NCBI GenBank assembly: GCA_016184345.1
Contig: JACPCV010000001.1
Location: forward strand, 1 to 55,829
DNA: 55,829 nucleotides
From: Candidatus Woesearchaeota archaeon
GTDB taxonomy: Archaea; Nanobdellota; Nanobdellia; Woesearchaeales; UBA10216
Direction: 5' to 3'
Below the pieces are notes generated by a model. The model saw only the letters and a program-made list of their open reading frames with translations. It was not told the DNA's origin and searched no databases. The first letter of the stretch is position 1. The number at the start of each line of letters is the position of its first letter. Below, piece after piece: positions 21,949 to 30,360 of the stretch. Both the position numbers and the translations under genes were made by a program.

Positions 21949-22737
21949 ATGGTTCGTCAAGTGGAACAGAAAACATTTCTCACGGGAGCTACCATTGAAG
22001 AGTTGGCTGAATCAGCATCCAAGCTTTTTCCTGCTGCTTCTTGGGTGGAAGCTACTGCTGGCAATTCAACTATAACTTTTCCAGATCCGAACAAAAGCAC
22101 TCTTGAAATAAAAATCCCCCTGCCAGACCTGCCTCATCAGGAGTACATAGTTTTACTTGATTTGATTCCTTCACAACGATGGCAGAACTTCGGAGCCTCA
22201 TGGGCTGAGGGGAATACTGCTTTGAGCGTTTCTTATGAGAACGCGTCTATTCTATGGTTTCGCAGGTATCGGGTTGAGGTGGTGGCAAAGAATCCTATGG
22301 CTTTTAAGATATTGCAAAGCACTGGCGCCACAGCAGCCAGAAAAGAAAATGGAGTGGTGGATGATAGGGCATTTGTGCATAATCTTATCAGTCTTGAGCG
22401 GTTTGCAGACGATTCAGGCATCCCAACCTATGATGACAATGGTTTTAAAACGAGGCAAGCCATTACAATGAGAGGAGCGCTGACAAAAAAGGTAGGCGCG
22501 GAGGCCTTGCACTCTTTGGGAAGTTTAGTTAAATCTTTTTCAGCCTATGATGGCGAGGGTGGCAGGCATTACCTACAGGTGACTCAAGCTTTTCCAGGCA
22601 ATGCAGGCAGCTTACGTTATAGTGAGCTTTTTCCTTCAGATTTAAAGTCAACTCTTCAGCGAGTTGATAGAATCTTCAAGGCTGTTGGTGCGAATCTTCC
22701 AACAGAGCAGTTCCGAGTCGTTGCCACTTATCCATAA
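21949..22737 (+). CDS. Conserved-looking protein of unknown function
   Basis: 262 residues, soluble, without cysteine clusters or membrane segments. Distinct features are a beta-rich N-terminal half (STITFPDPNKSTLEIKIPL) and a helical middle (AFVHNLISLERFADDSG). No family recognised. A TATA-like AAATATTTAAAGAAAG (21915-21930) lies about 20 bp upstream of the ATG, supporting its own leaderless transcript. Confidence 0.6.
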   Translation: MVRQVEQKTFLTGATIEELAESASKLFPAASWVEATAGNSTITFPDPNKSTLEIKIPLPDLPHQEYIVLLDLIPSQRWQNFGASWAEGNTALSVSYENASILWFRRYRVEVVAKNPMAFKILQSTGATAARKENGVVDDRAFVHNLISLERFADDSGIPTYDDNGFKTRQAITMRGALTKKVGAEALHSLGSLVKSFSAYDGEGGRHYLQVTQAFPGNAGSLRYSELFPSDLKSTLQRVDRIFKAVGANLPTEQFRVVATYP

Positions 22738-22769
22738 ACATTGATTTTTAAATTTTGCCGCACGCTGAA

Positions 22770-22879
22770 TTATCCAGCAACAGCAACCTTTTAAAACACC
22801 CTGAAAGTTGCTGCTTCTGTTGCAAAATAGGCTAGAAGGTAGTTGACAGGATTATCTGGCAATGTGAGAAAGTGATAGG
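22770..22879 (+). ncRNA. Orphan promoter flanked by inverted repeat (possible small RNA)
   Basis: GCAACAGCAAC (~22777-22787) and GTTGCTGCTTCTGTTGC (~22808-22824) can pair (CAGCAAC/GTTGCTG and GCAACAG/CTGTTGC). Between them is a BRE/TATA-like ACCTTTTAAAACACC (22786-22800) reading right, with no open frame before the convergent gene end at 22880. A short transcript of roughly 22825-22880 is possible. Speculative. Confidence 0.25.
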
Positions 22880-23323
22880 CTAATTTTTTGGCTGCGTTAA
22901 TGCTTCCCTGACTTTGCCAACAAGACCTTCCAGCGGCTTGTTTTTATCATAATAGGCAAAAGCGCCCTTTCGGATTAAAGCGCGGGCATAATCCTCTTCT
23001 TTTCCAGCTGACTTTATTATAACTGGAATTCCAAGCTCTTTTGACTTAACGTATCCCAGGATTTGAATGCCTATCGTTACACCGCCCAATGACATGTCAG
23101 TGACAACCACTCCCACTCTGCTTCCTGCCTTCGCTTCATTGTCAATTGTTTGAACAGCATCATCCAGTGTTCCCACAAAGCACATTCTCTCAGCAGGCAC
23201 GCCAAATGAGCCCGGGAGCGTTTTTTCTTCTGCCTGGCGCATTTCATAATTTCCTGTCACAACCAAGACATCGTAAGGCATCTTCCTGTATTCCTCCACA
23301 AGATTCTCTCTGGCGGGGTACAA
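22880..23323 (-). CDS. Response-regulator receiver-like domain
   Basis: 147 residues from a TTG start at 23321-23323 with GGAGG just upstream; an ATG at 23279-23281 (MPYDVLVVTGNYEM) would start exactly at strand beta 1. The layout fits a stand-alone REC domain: VVVTDMSLGGVTIG holds the aspartate (D in VTDMS), and VIIKSAGKEEDYARAL and GAFAYYDKN follow the beta4/beta5 pattern (K in DKN). The acidic pocket after beta 1 is poor, so phosphorylation is uncertain. No histidine kinase is nearby. TATA ACATTTAAATAGG lies upstream. Confidence 0.6.
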   Translation of the reverse strand: MYPARENLVEEYRKMPYDVLVVTGNYEMRQAEEKTLPGSFGVPAERMCFVGTLDDAVQTIDNEAKAGSRVGVVVTDMSLGGVTIGIQILGYVKSKELGIPVIIKSAGKEEDYARALIRKGAFAYYDKNKPLEGLVGKVREALTQPKN

Positions 23324-23449
23324 AACCTCCTATTTAAATGTTCCTATTATGGTTACTGTTAAGTAACAACAAAATAGGAAGTGCATCTGAAATTTTCTGG
23401 TCGCGGCCAAACAATAACCTTTAAAAACAACTTGGAAGTTTCAGCTTCC

Positions 23450-25675
23450 ATGGCGATGGATGAGAAGGTTGTTGAGAAGATTGTGAGGCTGAGCCGCGAT
23501 CCGGTTCACATCAGGAACATCTGCACTTCTGCGCATATTGACCACGGCAAGACGACATTTTCTGACAATCTCATTGCCGGGGCTGGCATGATGAGCCAGG
23601 AAACTGCAGGCAGGCAGCTTGTCCTTGACTTCAGGCCTGACGAGCAGGCCCGTGGCATAACGATTGATGCTGCCAACGTTTCAATGGTCCACCATCTGGA
23701 GGGCGCTGATTACCTGATTAACCTGATTGACACGCCGGGGCATGTTGATTTTGGCGGTGATGTTACGAGGGCAATGAGGGCAATTGACGGCACTATACTT
23801 CTTGTTGACTCTGTTGAGAGCGTCATGCCCCAGACTGAAACTGTTTTGAGGCAGGCGCTTAGGGAGAGGGTCAAGCCGTGCCTTTTCATTAACAAGGTTG
23901 ACAGACTGCTTCGCGAGCTGAAGCTTACGCCTGACAAGATGCAGGAGCGCTTCCTTAAGATAATCACCCAGGTTAACAAGCTCATCAGCAACCTTGCCGA
24001 GACAGAGTACAGGGACAAGTGGCAGGTTGACGTCAACAACGGCTCGGTCTGCTTTGGTTCTGCATTCCACAGGTGGGCCTTGTCAGTTCCCTACATGAAG
24101 GCAACAGGCCTGTCTTTCAAGGATGTCATTGAAACATACTCCGATGCCCCTGGCCAGGAGGAGAGGATAAAGGAGCTTGCCAAGAAAGCGCCTTTGCACA
24201 GGGTTGTCCTGAACATGTCCATCAAGCACCATCCTGACCCCAAGCAGGCGCAGGCTTACCGTATTCCGAAGCTGTGGCATGGCGATGTTGAGTCAGAAGA
24301 TGGAAAGTCGCTGCTCAGCTGCGACCCTAACGGCCCTGTTGTCTTTGTCTGCACGAAGATTGTCATTGATAAGAACGCAGGCGAGGTTGCAGTCGGCAGG
24401 CTGTTCTCGGGCACTGTCAGGCAGGGCCAGGACCTTACCCTTATTGGCGGGAAGAGGCAGGTCAGGGCGCAGCAGGTTTTTGTTTCCAACGGCCCCAAGA
24501 GGGAGCAGGTTGAGGAGCTTGCAGCTGGCAATGTCATCGGCCTTGTCGGCCTGAGGGGTGTTTTTTCGGGCGAGACTGCCAGCTCTGACCCGGGCATTGA
24601 GCCGTTTGAGGCAATCAAGCACATTTTTGAGCCTGTTGTTACAAAGGCAATTGAGGCTAAGCGGCCGAGCGACCTTCCGAAGCTTGTTGAAGTTTTGCGC
24701 CAGGTCAGCAAGGAGGACCCGACTCTTGTTGTTGAGATTAATGAGGAAACAGGCGAGAACCTCATCAGCGGCATGGGCGAGCTTCACCTGGAGGTAATTG
24801 AAAACAGGATTCTTACTGAGAAGGGCGTTGAGGTAAAAACCTCACAGCCAATTGTTGTTTTCAGGGAAACAATCACAAAGCCCTCACAGGAGTTTGAAGG
24901 CAAGAGCCCGAACAAGCACAACAAGTTCTACATGAAGGTTGAGCCCATGCCTGAGAAGTACCTTGAGCTTATCAAGAGGAATGAAATACCCTCTACCATG
25001 CGTGCCAAGAAAAAAGAGGAGGAAGTCTGGACCAAGCTTGAGGCTGCCGGAATGGAGAGCAAGCAGACCAGGAAGCTGAAGGACATTTTCAACGGCAACA
25101 TGCTTTTTGACATAACCAAGGGCCAGGTTTACGGCGGCGAGGTTATTGAGATGGTTATGGATTCTTTTGAGGATGTTATGAAGTTCGGCCCGATTGCGAG
25201 GGAGCCGTGTGTTAACGTGATTGCTTACCTTGCTGACATGAAGCTTCATGAGGATGCAATCCACCGTGGCCCTGCGCAGGTTCTTCCTGCAGTCAGGGAG
25301 TCAATCAGGGGGGCAATGCTGAATGCAAGCCCTGCGCTTTTTGAGCCGCTCCAGGTCATGCAGATTGACGCCCCTGTTACGTGCATGGGTGCTATTTCAA
25401 AGCTCATCCAGAACAGGAGGGGGCAGCTGCTTGAGATGACCCAGGAAGGTGAGATGATTACTGTCAGGGCCAAGCTTCCTGTTGCCGAGACGTTCGGGCT
25501 TACATCCGACCTGCGCTCTGCCACTGAAGGCCGAGGCAGTTTTTCCGTGCTTGACCAGCTGTTTGAGAAGCTGCCGTTTGAGCTTCAGGAGAAGATGGCC
25601 CAGCAGATAAGGTCAAGGAAGGGCCTCAAGGTTGTTGACGGCGTTGCAATGCCAAGCCGCGAGGAGCTGGCGTAA
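23450..25675 (+). CDS. fusA: Translation elongation factor EF-2
   Basis: 741 residues from ATG 23450; the open frame to 23381 crosses the promoter AACCTTTAAAAACAA (23416-23430) and is untranslated. G1 AHIDHGKTT, switch I EQARGITIDAAN, G3 DTPGHVDFGGDV, G4 NKVDR. The diphthamide histidine is in DAIHRGPAQ (domain IV), and the C-terminus SRKGL follows domain V. Catalyses ribosomal translocation; recruited by the P1/L12 stalk encoded upstream. Followed by uS7 48 bp on, the conserved archaeal pairing. Confidence 0.97.
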   Translation: MAMDEKVVEKIVRLSRDPVHIRNICTSAHIDHGKTTFSDNLIAGAGMMSQETAGRQLVLDFRPDEQARGITIDAANVSMVHHLEGADYLINLIDTPGHVDFGGDVTRAMRAIDGTILLVDSVESVMPQTETVLRQALRERVKPCLFINKVDRLLRELKLTPDKMQERFLKIITQVNKLISNLAETEYRDKWQVDVNNGSVCFGSAFHRWALSVPYMKATGLSFKDVIETYSDAPGQEERIKELAKKAPLHRVVLNMSIKHHPDPKQAQAYRIPKLWHGDVESEDGKSLLSCDPNGPVVFVCTKIVIDKNAGEVAVGRLFSGTVRQGQDLTLIGGKRQVRAQQVFVSNGPKREQVEELAAGNVIGLVGLRGVFSGETASSDPGIEPFEAIKHIFEPVVTKAIEAKRPSDLPKLVEVLRQVSKEDPTLVVEINEETGENLISGMGELHLEVIENRILTEKGVEVKTSQPIVVFRETITKPSQEFEGKSPNKHNKFYMKVEPMPEKYLELIKRNEIPSTMRAKKKEEEVWTKLEAAGMESKQTRKLKDIFNGNMLFDITKGQVYGGEVIEMVMDSFEDVMKFGPIAREPCVNVIAYLADMKLHEDAIHRGPAQVLPAVRESIRGAMLNASPALFEPLQVMQIDAPVTCMGAISKLIQNRRGQLLEMTQEGEMITVRAKLPVAETFGLTSDLRSATEGRGSFSVLDQLFEKLPFELQEKMAQQIRSRKGLKVVDGVAMPSREELA

Positions 25676-25722
25676 CAGCAGGCGAACCTTTATAAACCAC
25701 CATTTTAAACCGTGATTCAAAA

Positions 25723-26322
25723 ATGCCAGAAATCAAGATGTTCGGAAAGTGGCCTGTAGAGGGGATTTCAGTTAAAGACCCAGGCCTTGCCAGTTACATA
25801 AGCGTGAAGCCTGTGCTTGTGCCAAGGAGCGGCGCCACTTATGCAAAGCAGAAGTTCTACAAGTCAAAAATCAGCATTGTTGAAAGGCTGATGAACAAGC
25901 TCATGGTGCCTGGCCACAGGAGCAAGAAGCACGTCATAACATCATACTCGATGTCAGGGAAGTCAACCCAGGCTTATGCGGTTGTGGAGCATGTTCTTGG
26001 GATGCTTGAGTTGAAGACCAGGCAGAACCCGGTGAAGGTCCTTGTTGAGGCGGTTGAGAACGCAGCTCCCAGGGAGGAGATTGTCAGCATAGAGTATGGC
26101 GGAGCGCGCTACCCAAAGGCAGTTGACTGCTCTCCCCAGAGGAGGATTGACCTTGCCCTCAGGTATTTTGTGCAGGGCGCTATGGCAAAGTCATTCAACA
26201 GCAAGAAGACCTTTGCAGAGGCTCTGGCTGAGGAGATTGCAAACGCTTTCGGCCGGAATCCTACCAGCCAGGCGATAAGCAAGAAGCTCGAACTGGAAAG
26301 GCAGGCAGAAGCCAGCAGGTAA
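25723..26322 (+). CDS. rps7: Small ribosomal subunit protein uS7
   Basis: 199 residues. The S7 signature VERLMNKLMVPGHRSKKHVI and the RRIDLALRYFVQGA block are present. uS7 nucleates the head of the small subunit by binding the 3' domain of 16S rRNA. It follows EF-2 closely; a TATA AACCTTTATAAACC (25684-25697) supports separate initiation as well. Confidence 0.95.
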   Translation: MPEIKMFGKWPVEGISVKDPGLASYISVKPVLVPRSGATYAKQKFYKSKISIVERLMNKLMVPGHRSKKHVITSYSMSGKSTQAYAVVEHVLGMLELKTRQNPVKVLVEAVENAAPREEIVSIEYGGARYPKAVDCSPQRRIDLALRYFVQGAMAKSFNSKKTFAEALAEEIANAFGRNPTSQAISKKLELERQAEASR

Positions 26323-26352
26323 CCATAATTATAGTGAAGAAAATTTAAGAAA

Positions 26353-26496
26353 ATGCTAATTAAAGGAACTGTAGGGAAACATGGAGTGGTTCTAATACCA
26401 AAAAGCATACGCGAACAGCTAGGTCTTTATAAAGGTGTGAAAGTAACGATTGAAGACAGAGTAGGTGAGATATTTATCAAAAAATTGCCGTTGTAA
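26353..26496 (+). CDS. Short AbrB-fold antitoxin remnant
   Basis: 47 residues: MLIKGTVGKHGVVLIPKSIR, then EQLGLYKG and a short end KKLPL. This is a complete AbrB swapped hairpin without the C-terminal toxin-binding helix. A TATA-like AAATTTAAG lies immediately upstream (26341-26349). It precedes a PIN fragment, so this is what remains of a vapBC operon. DNA binding could persist. Confidence 0.65.
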   Translation: MLIKGTVGKHGVVLIPKSIREQLGLYKGVKVTIEDRVGEIFIKKLPL

Positions 26497-26499
26497 CAA

Positions 26500-26631
26500 T
26501 TTCTAGATGCCATTCACGCCGCAACAGCCATGCTCAATGGCGAAAGAGAGATTATTACGGACGACTCTGACTTTGATAGGGTAAAGGAATTGAAATGCGT
26601 AAGCTTGGCAGAAGCCGCAAAACGACTTTAA
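26500..26631 (+). pseudogene. C-terminal fragment of a PIN toxin (VapC)
   Basis: The open frame encodes FLDAIHAATAMLNGERE, then ITDDSDFDRVKELKC and a stop at 26631. DAIHAA and DDSDFD match the third and fourth acidic regions of PIN domains. The N-terminal half with the first catalytic Asp and Glu is missing, and no start codon precedes it. It overlaps the 3' end of the convergent permease-methyltransferase gene by four bases. Confidence 0.65.
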
Positions 26632-28550
26632 ATGTACGCAATGTGCGCCTTCGTCTTTACCCCGTAAATGAATATCCTGTTCCACAGGAAGCTTTTGAGC
26701 TTGACCACCCTGACTGAGAACCCTGCGCTTCTGAACAGCTCTTCAATTCTTGCCTCGCTTGACATCCATTCCACGTTCGGCAGCAGGTGGAAGAAGTCGG
26801 TGTAGTCCGTGAAGCACACTTTCCCGCCAACAGGCAGTATTGCCCACATTTCCTTTAGCACTGTTCTCATGTCCTGGATGTAGCCCAGCATCCCTGCGCT
26901 TACGATGGCATCCGCGTAGCTGGCTTCAGGCGGGACTCTCCTGAACATGCCCGGGTCGTGCAGCATCGTGAGAGTTCCTACTGGCGTGTCGGTTCCCCAT
27001 TTGAGGTTGTCAGCGCGCTTGCTGGTTATTTTCAGGTTGTTTTTTGAGAAGTGGGCTGCGTATACTTTCCCCTTGAGCCCTACCCTTTTCATGAGTTCTA
27101 CTGTCAGCGTGCCAACGCCGCATCCGAATTCCAGCACTGTCCTGCCTTTCAGCTCGCTTAGGAAAGTAAATATCTCTTTCTTCATCCTGCCTGTGAAAGT
27201 GAATCTTTCTGTGAACAGAGTGACGTACGAGAGGAGGTCGTTGACGTCTGTAATCATCTTGGGGTCGTAGTAAAGCTCAACGAGGAGGTAAAGCGGCAGC
27301 CCCACTAAAATAAGTGAAAGGCTTAGCTCAAGCAGCCTGAGCGAGCCGGGAACGTTCAGCGCCCAAATCACAACAGCTGACAGAAGGAAGGCTATGGAAA
27401 CAGCCACTCCAACGCGCGCAAACGGTACTTTGAACGGCCTTTCCGCATTCGGGTATTTTGCCCTCAGTATGGGCACTGCAATCAGAATCACCGTGTACAG
27501 GAGTGCGCCAATCGGCACGAACATGCTGAGCAGGGTTTCGTAGTTGGCAAAGCCGAGGAGCAGCAGCATTACGAGCGCAACGGTCTGGAAGAGGATTGCG
27601 TTGTGCGGCGTCCTGAATTTTGGGTGGACTGAGTCAAACTGGCCTGGCATGAGCCTGTCCCTTGCAAGCGCCTGCACCAGCCTTGGGAGCGCCACTATCC
27701 CGCTCGCTGCCGAGCCTATCAGGGCAAGGAAAACCCCGATGCCTACTGCAGCCGCGACATTCTGGCTGAACAGAATGCCTGCAGCGTTCATGAACGGCGT
27801 TGTTTCTGTGCTGAGCCGGCTCCAGCCTATAATTCCGACAAGGGTTACAAGCAGGAGGAAGCCTATTACTGCTATTATGAGCGTTCCGTGTATGAGCGCT
27901 TTCGGTATTGTCTTCCTGGCGTTTCTTGTTTCCTCAGCAAGGTAGGTTGCGCTTTCCCAGCCAAAGTAGCTTTCTGCCAGGAAGAATGCAGTAACCAGCG
28001 CTGTGCTGATGGGATGCGTGAAAAACGGCACGAAGCTTTCCGGCCTGATAATGGGAAGCCCCTTGACTATGATTGCGAGAGGTGCCCCTATGAGGATTAC
28101 GGCGAATGCCATGAGCATTACAGAGCTTGCCTCCGCGCCCATGTAGACAACCGCGTTCAGCACAACTATGAACGCTACGCTTATGACGAACTGCTGGAAG
28201 CTGGTGAGGCTGTGGAACAGGAACCCTGTTGCGCCAACAGTCATAACCACAATGGCGAGGTTGCCAAAAAGCCAGGATGTCCATCCCACAAGGAATGAGA
28301 GGAAGCGGCCGTATGCCTGCTTTGCGTATTCGTATGAACCCCCTGCCTTTGGGAAGGTGCTCACAAGCTCGCCAAAGCATCCTGCAATGAAGACTGCAAC
28401 TGCCGATACGAGAAGCCACGCGAGCAGCACGAGGTTTCCAGAGTACCTCGTGCCTATGCCAGCCCCGAAAAACAGCGTTGTGCCTGCAATTGAGCCAATG
28501 GCAAGGGACAGCACTGCCCAGTAGCCAAATCCAGGCTTAAACTCGCCCAT
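26628..28550 (-). CDS. APC amino-acid permease fused to SAM methyltransferase
   Basis: 640 residues. Residues 1-~440 form an APC-superfamily transporter: the N-terminal GSIAGTTLFFGAG unwound helix, FPKAGGSYEYAKQAYG in helix 3, and about 12 hydrophobic segments. From ~465 a class I methyltransferase follows (VLEFGCGVGTLTVELMKRVG motif I; a YADAIVSAGMLGYIQDM segment standing for motif IV; GGKVCFTDYT). No stop or start separates them. The methyltransferase would be cytoplasmic. Substrates of both halves are unknown. A fusion of these two is unusual. Confidence 0.8.
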   Translation of the reverse strand: MGEFKPGFGYWAVLSLAIGSIAGTTLFFGAGIGTRYSGNLVLLAWLLVSAVAVFIAGCFGELVSTFPKAGGSYEYAKQAYGRFLSFLVGWTSWLFGNLAIVVMTVGATGFLFHSLTSFQQFVISVAFIVVLNAVVYMGAEASSVMLMAFAVILIGAPLAIIVKGLPIIRPESFVPFFTHPISTALVTAFFLAESYFGWESATYLAEETRNARKTIPKALIHGTLIIAVIGFLLLVTLVGIIGWSRLSTETTPFMNAAGILFSQNVAAAVGIGVFLALIGSAASGIVALPRLVQALARDRLMPGQFDSVHPKFRTPHNAILFQTVALVMLLLLGFANYETLLSMFVPIGALLYTVILIAVPILRAKYPNAERPFKVPFARVGVAVSIAFLLSAVVIWALNVPGSLRLLELSLSLILVGLPLYLLVELYYDPKMITDVNDLLSYVTLFTERFTFTGRMKKEIFTFLSELKGRTVLEFGCGVGTLTVELMKRVGLKGKVYAAHFSKNNLKITSKRADNLKWGTDTPVGTLTMLHDPGMFRRVPPEASYADAIVSAGMLGYIQDMRTVLKEMWAILPVGGKVCFTDYTDFFHLLPNVEWMSSEARIEELFRSAGFSVRVVKLKSFLWNRIFIYGVKTKAHIAYI

Positions 28551-28671
28551 ATATGCACCTTCTTTTCAATACTTGAGCTTTTCTGCTTTGTTTGCATCCT
28601 TTTAAGCTTTTTCTATTCAAGGCGCCAAGCACCAAAACGCTTTTAAATTCTCCAGGCAGCAGTCCTGCGCA

Positions 28672-29268
28672 ATGGCGGCAAACAAGAAGCATAGCGGGGA
28701 AACAGTTTTGCAACTGGTTGAATCAGTTGAAAAAACCAGTGAGTTCTCTGTCTGGCGGAAAACTAACAGCAGCGCTTACCTTTCCAGCCTGTTCGTGATG
28801 GTCAAGGACATCACGCTTCTGGAAGGCAATGACGGCAATGTGAATGAGTGGCTCCTGAGCTATTATGACAAGGATGATGATACTTTCACTACGTTCAGTT
28901 CCCTTGGTGGCCAGAGGGCTACAAAGGAGCAGGCGTTCAAGAAGGGCAAAACACTGCCTGAGCTCAAGACAGGCTCGGTTAAGGCTGAAGTGTGGGACAG
29001 CATCAGGGCTGCCGAGGAAGTAAGGAGCAAAAAGTACAAGGGCGAGGGCGCCAGCAGCATCATCGCAATACTGCAGCCTCTTTCCGGTGAGGAAATCTTT
29101 GCCGGCACCGATAAGGCGAAAAAAGTTGCAGGCCCGATACCCGTGTGGAACATCACTTACATTACAACCTCATATAACATTGTTAACATCAAGGTTGACG
29201 CCGGAACAGGCAAGCTCCTCAGCGATACCATGTCCGGCGTGATGGACTTCATGCAGAAGGATAAGTGA
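28672..29268 (+). CDS. Soluble protein of unknown function
   Basis: 198 residues. No signal peptide (MAANKKHSGETVLQLVESVE). The middle (NEWLLSYYDKDDDTFTTFSS) and end (YNIVNIKVDAGTGKLLSDTM) recall the alternating strand pattern of PepSY-like or related domains, especially the V(D)AxTGKLL motif. Function unknown. TATA ACGCTTTTAAATTC (28637-28650) sits about 25 bp upstream of the ATG, so it is leaderless. Confidence 0.6.
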   Translation: MAANKKHSGETVLQLVESVEKTSEFSVWRKTNSSAYLSSLFVMVKDITLLEGNDGNVNEWLLSYYDKDDDTFTTFSSLGGQRATKEQAFKKGKTLPELKTGSVKAEVWDSIRAAEEVRSKKYKGEGASSIIAILQPLSGEEIFAGTDKAKKVAGPIPVWNITYITTSYNIVNIKVDAGTGKLLSDTMSGVMDFMQKDK

Positions 29269-29290
29269 ATGCTTTTTCAATTGCAATTCA

Positions 29291-29376
29291 GCATCGGCAG
29301 AGCAAATCGGGAGATGCCCGATTGCTCATTCCGCTCATCGCGGAATTGAGCCGATGCGTAGAGGCAGCAAAGCTGC
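29291..29376. repeat. Three-way-junction palindromic element
   Basis: Outer stem GCATCGGC/GCCGATGC (29291-29298, 29350-29357) encloses GAGCAAATCGGG/CCCGATTGCTC with one bulged A (29300-29327) and ATTCCGC/GCGGAAT (29328-29346). A further hairpin GCAGC/GCTGC follows (29364-29376). The outer stem equals the hairpin stem at 32038-32057. Downstream of gene 28672-29268; could be a terminator or a mobile element. Confidence 0.75.
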
Positions 29377-29507
29377 ATCTATTTGATTATGCTATTTCCT
29401 GCTTGCTATTTTGGACTTCAACATTCTTTAAATACCAGTAAATTCAGGAAAGCACAGCAAATTTTTTTAGCGACGAAGTGCAAAAAAGCTGTTCAAGAGG
29501 TGTGTGC

Positions 29508-29627
29508 ATGATAAGCTACAACGCAGTCCGCAAGAACAAGACGCTTTCTCAGGTTTTGGCTGAAGACCAGAAGCTCCAGCAGCAAAAAGCAGTTGCCGCA
29601 GTTGAAAACGACAAAAAGGAGCAATAA
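29508..29627 (+). CDS. 39-residue charged peptide
   Basis: ATG 29508 to TAA 29627 encodes MISYNAVRKNKTLSQVLAED, then a KLQQQ-rich helix ending NDKKEQ. A promoter TTCTTTAAATACC (29423-29435) and GAGGTG (29497-29502) precede it. Short, polar and helical. No family recognised. The promoter and ribosome binding site make it likelier than chance. Confidence 0.45.
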   Translation: MISYNAVRKNKTLSQVLAEDQKLQQQKAVAAVENDKKEQ

Positions 29628-29634
29628 CGCTTTT

Positions 29635-30360
29635 CTACTTCTGTGCAATGAACTCTTCAAACAGCTTCACAGCTTCCTTTTGCGTGTCCTCTGCTGTTTT
29701 TGGCTCGTCTGTGTCCAGGTAAATAACCTTTGAGCCATGCTGCTCGAAAAGCTGCCTGAGCCAGTCCGACCTGAACCTTGAGTCAATGTTTCTCTGGAAT
29801 TCAAGGTTGTCAAAGATTGAGTAGTCCTTCTTCTGCCTTGTGCCAAGCCTCCTTATGACTGTTTCCGGCTTAACTGTTGCAACAATGAACAGGCCCGGCG
29901 CGAACTGCATTGCCGTCTTGTTGCCCGCTAGTCTGAGCAGTTCAGAGAGCTGGATGCGCTCCTGCACAGGTTGGTAGACAAGCGAGCTTGAGATGCCCCT
30001 TTCCTGGAAAACATACTTGCCTGCTTTTATGGCAGGAATCAGGACTCGCTTGTATAAAATTTCCCTGTCCAGGGCAAATGCGTGCGCAAGGCTCATTGCA
30101 GAGTATTTTCTGTCTGTTGTCCTGATTAGCTCTTCCCTTATCGCCTTTCCTACAAAGCAGAATGTCGGCTCTGCTGACACGACAGCATCGTAGTCCTCAA
30201 TCTCCCACGGCTCAGGGAAAGCGCCTTTTTCCCTGCAGTACAGCCTGAGGTCAAGCAACTTCATTCCCTTCATCTCGGCCCACTTCTGCAGCGCATCAAC
30301 TACGGTGCCCTTGCCCGAGCCGTCAAGGCCGTCTACCATCACGAAACTGTTTTTTGTCAT
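29635..30360 (-). CDS. tmk: Thymidylate-kinase-like dNMP kinase
   Basis: 241 residues. P-loop DGLDGSGKGT (10-19), a DR-type segment KYVFQERGISSS where thymidylate kinase has its DRY/DRW block, and LIFVATV-like strand with KPETVIRRL. The sequence differs from standard Tmk in length (usual ~210) and in the lid. Its ATG overlaps the ThyX stop (ATGA, 30357-30360), so a ThyX-made dTMP would be phosphorylated by a co-translated kinase. Function by family and context. Confidence 0.75.
   Translation of the reverse strand: MTKNSFVMVDGLDGSGKGTVVDALQKWAEMKGMKLLDLRLYCREKGAFPEPWEIEDYDAVVSAEPTFCFVGKAIREELIRTTDRKYSAMSLAHAFALDREILYKRVLIPAIKAGKYVFQERGISSSLVYQPVQERIQLSELLRLAGNKTAMQFAPGLFIVATVKPETVIRRLGTRQKKDYSIFDNLEFQRNIDSRFRSDWLRQLFEQHGSKVIYLDTDEPKTAEDTQKEAVKLFEEFIAQK

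Noticed and set aside
23381..23449. EF-2 start at 23381
   Set aside because: The EF-2 promoter lies inside this stretch and family alignment begins at MAMDEK, ATG 23450.
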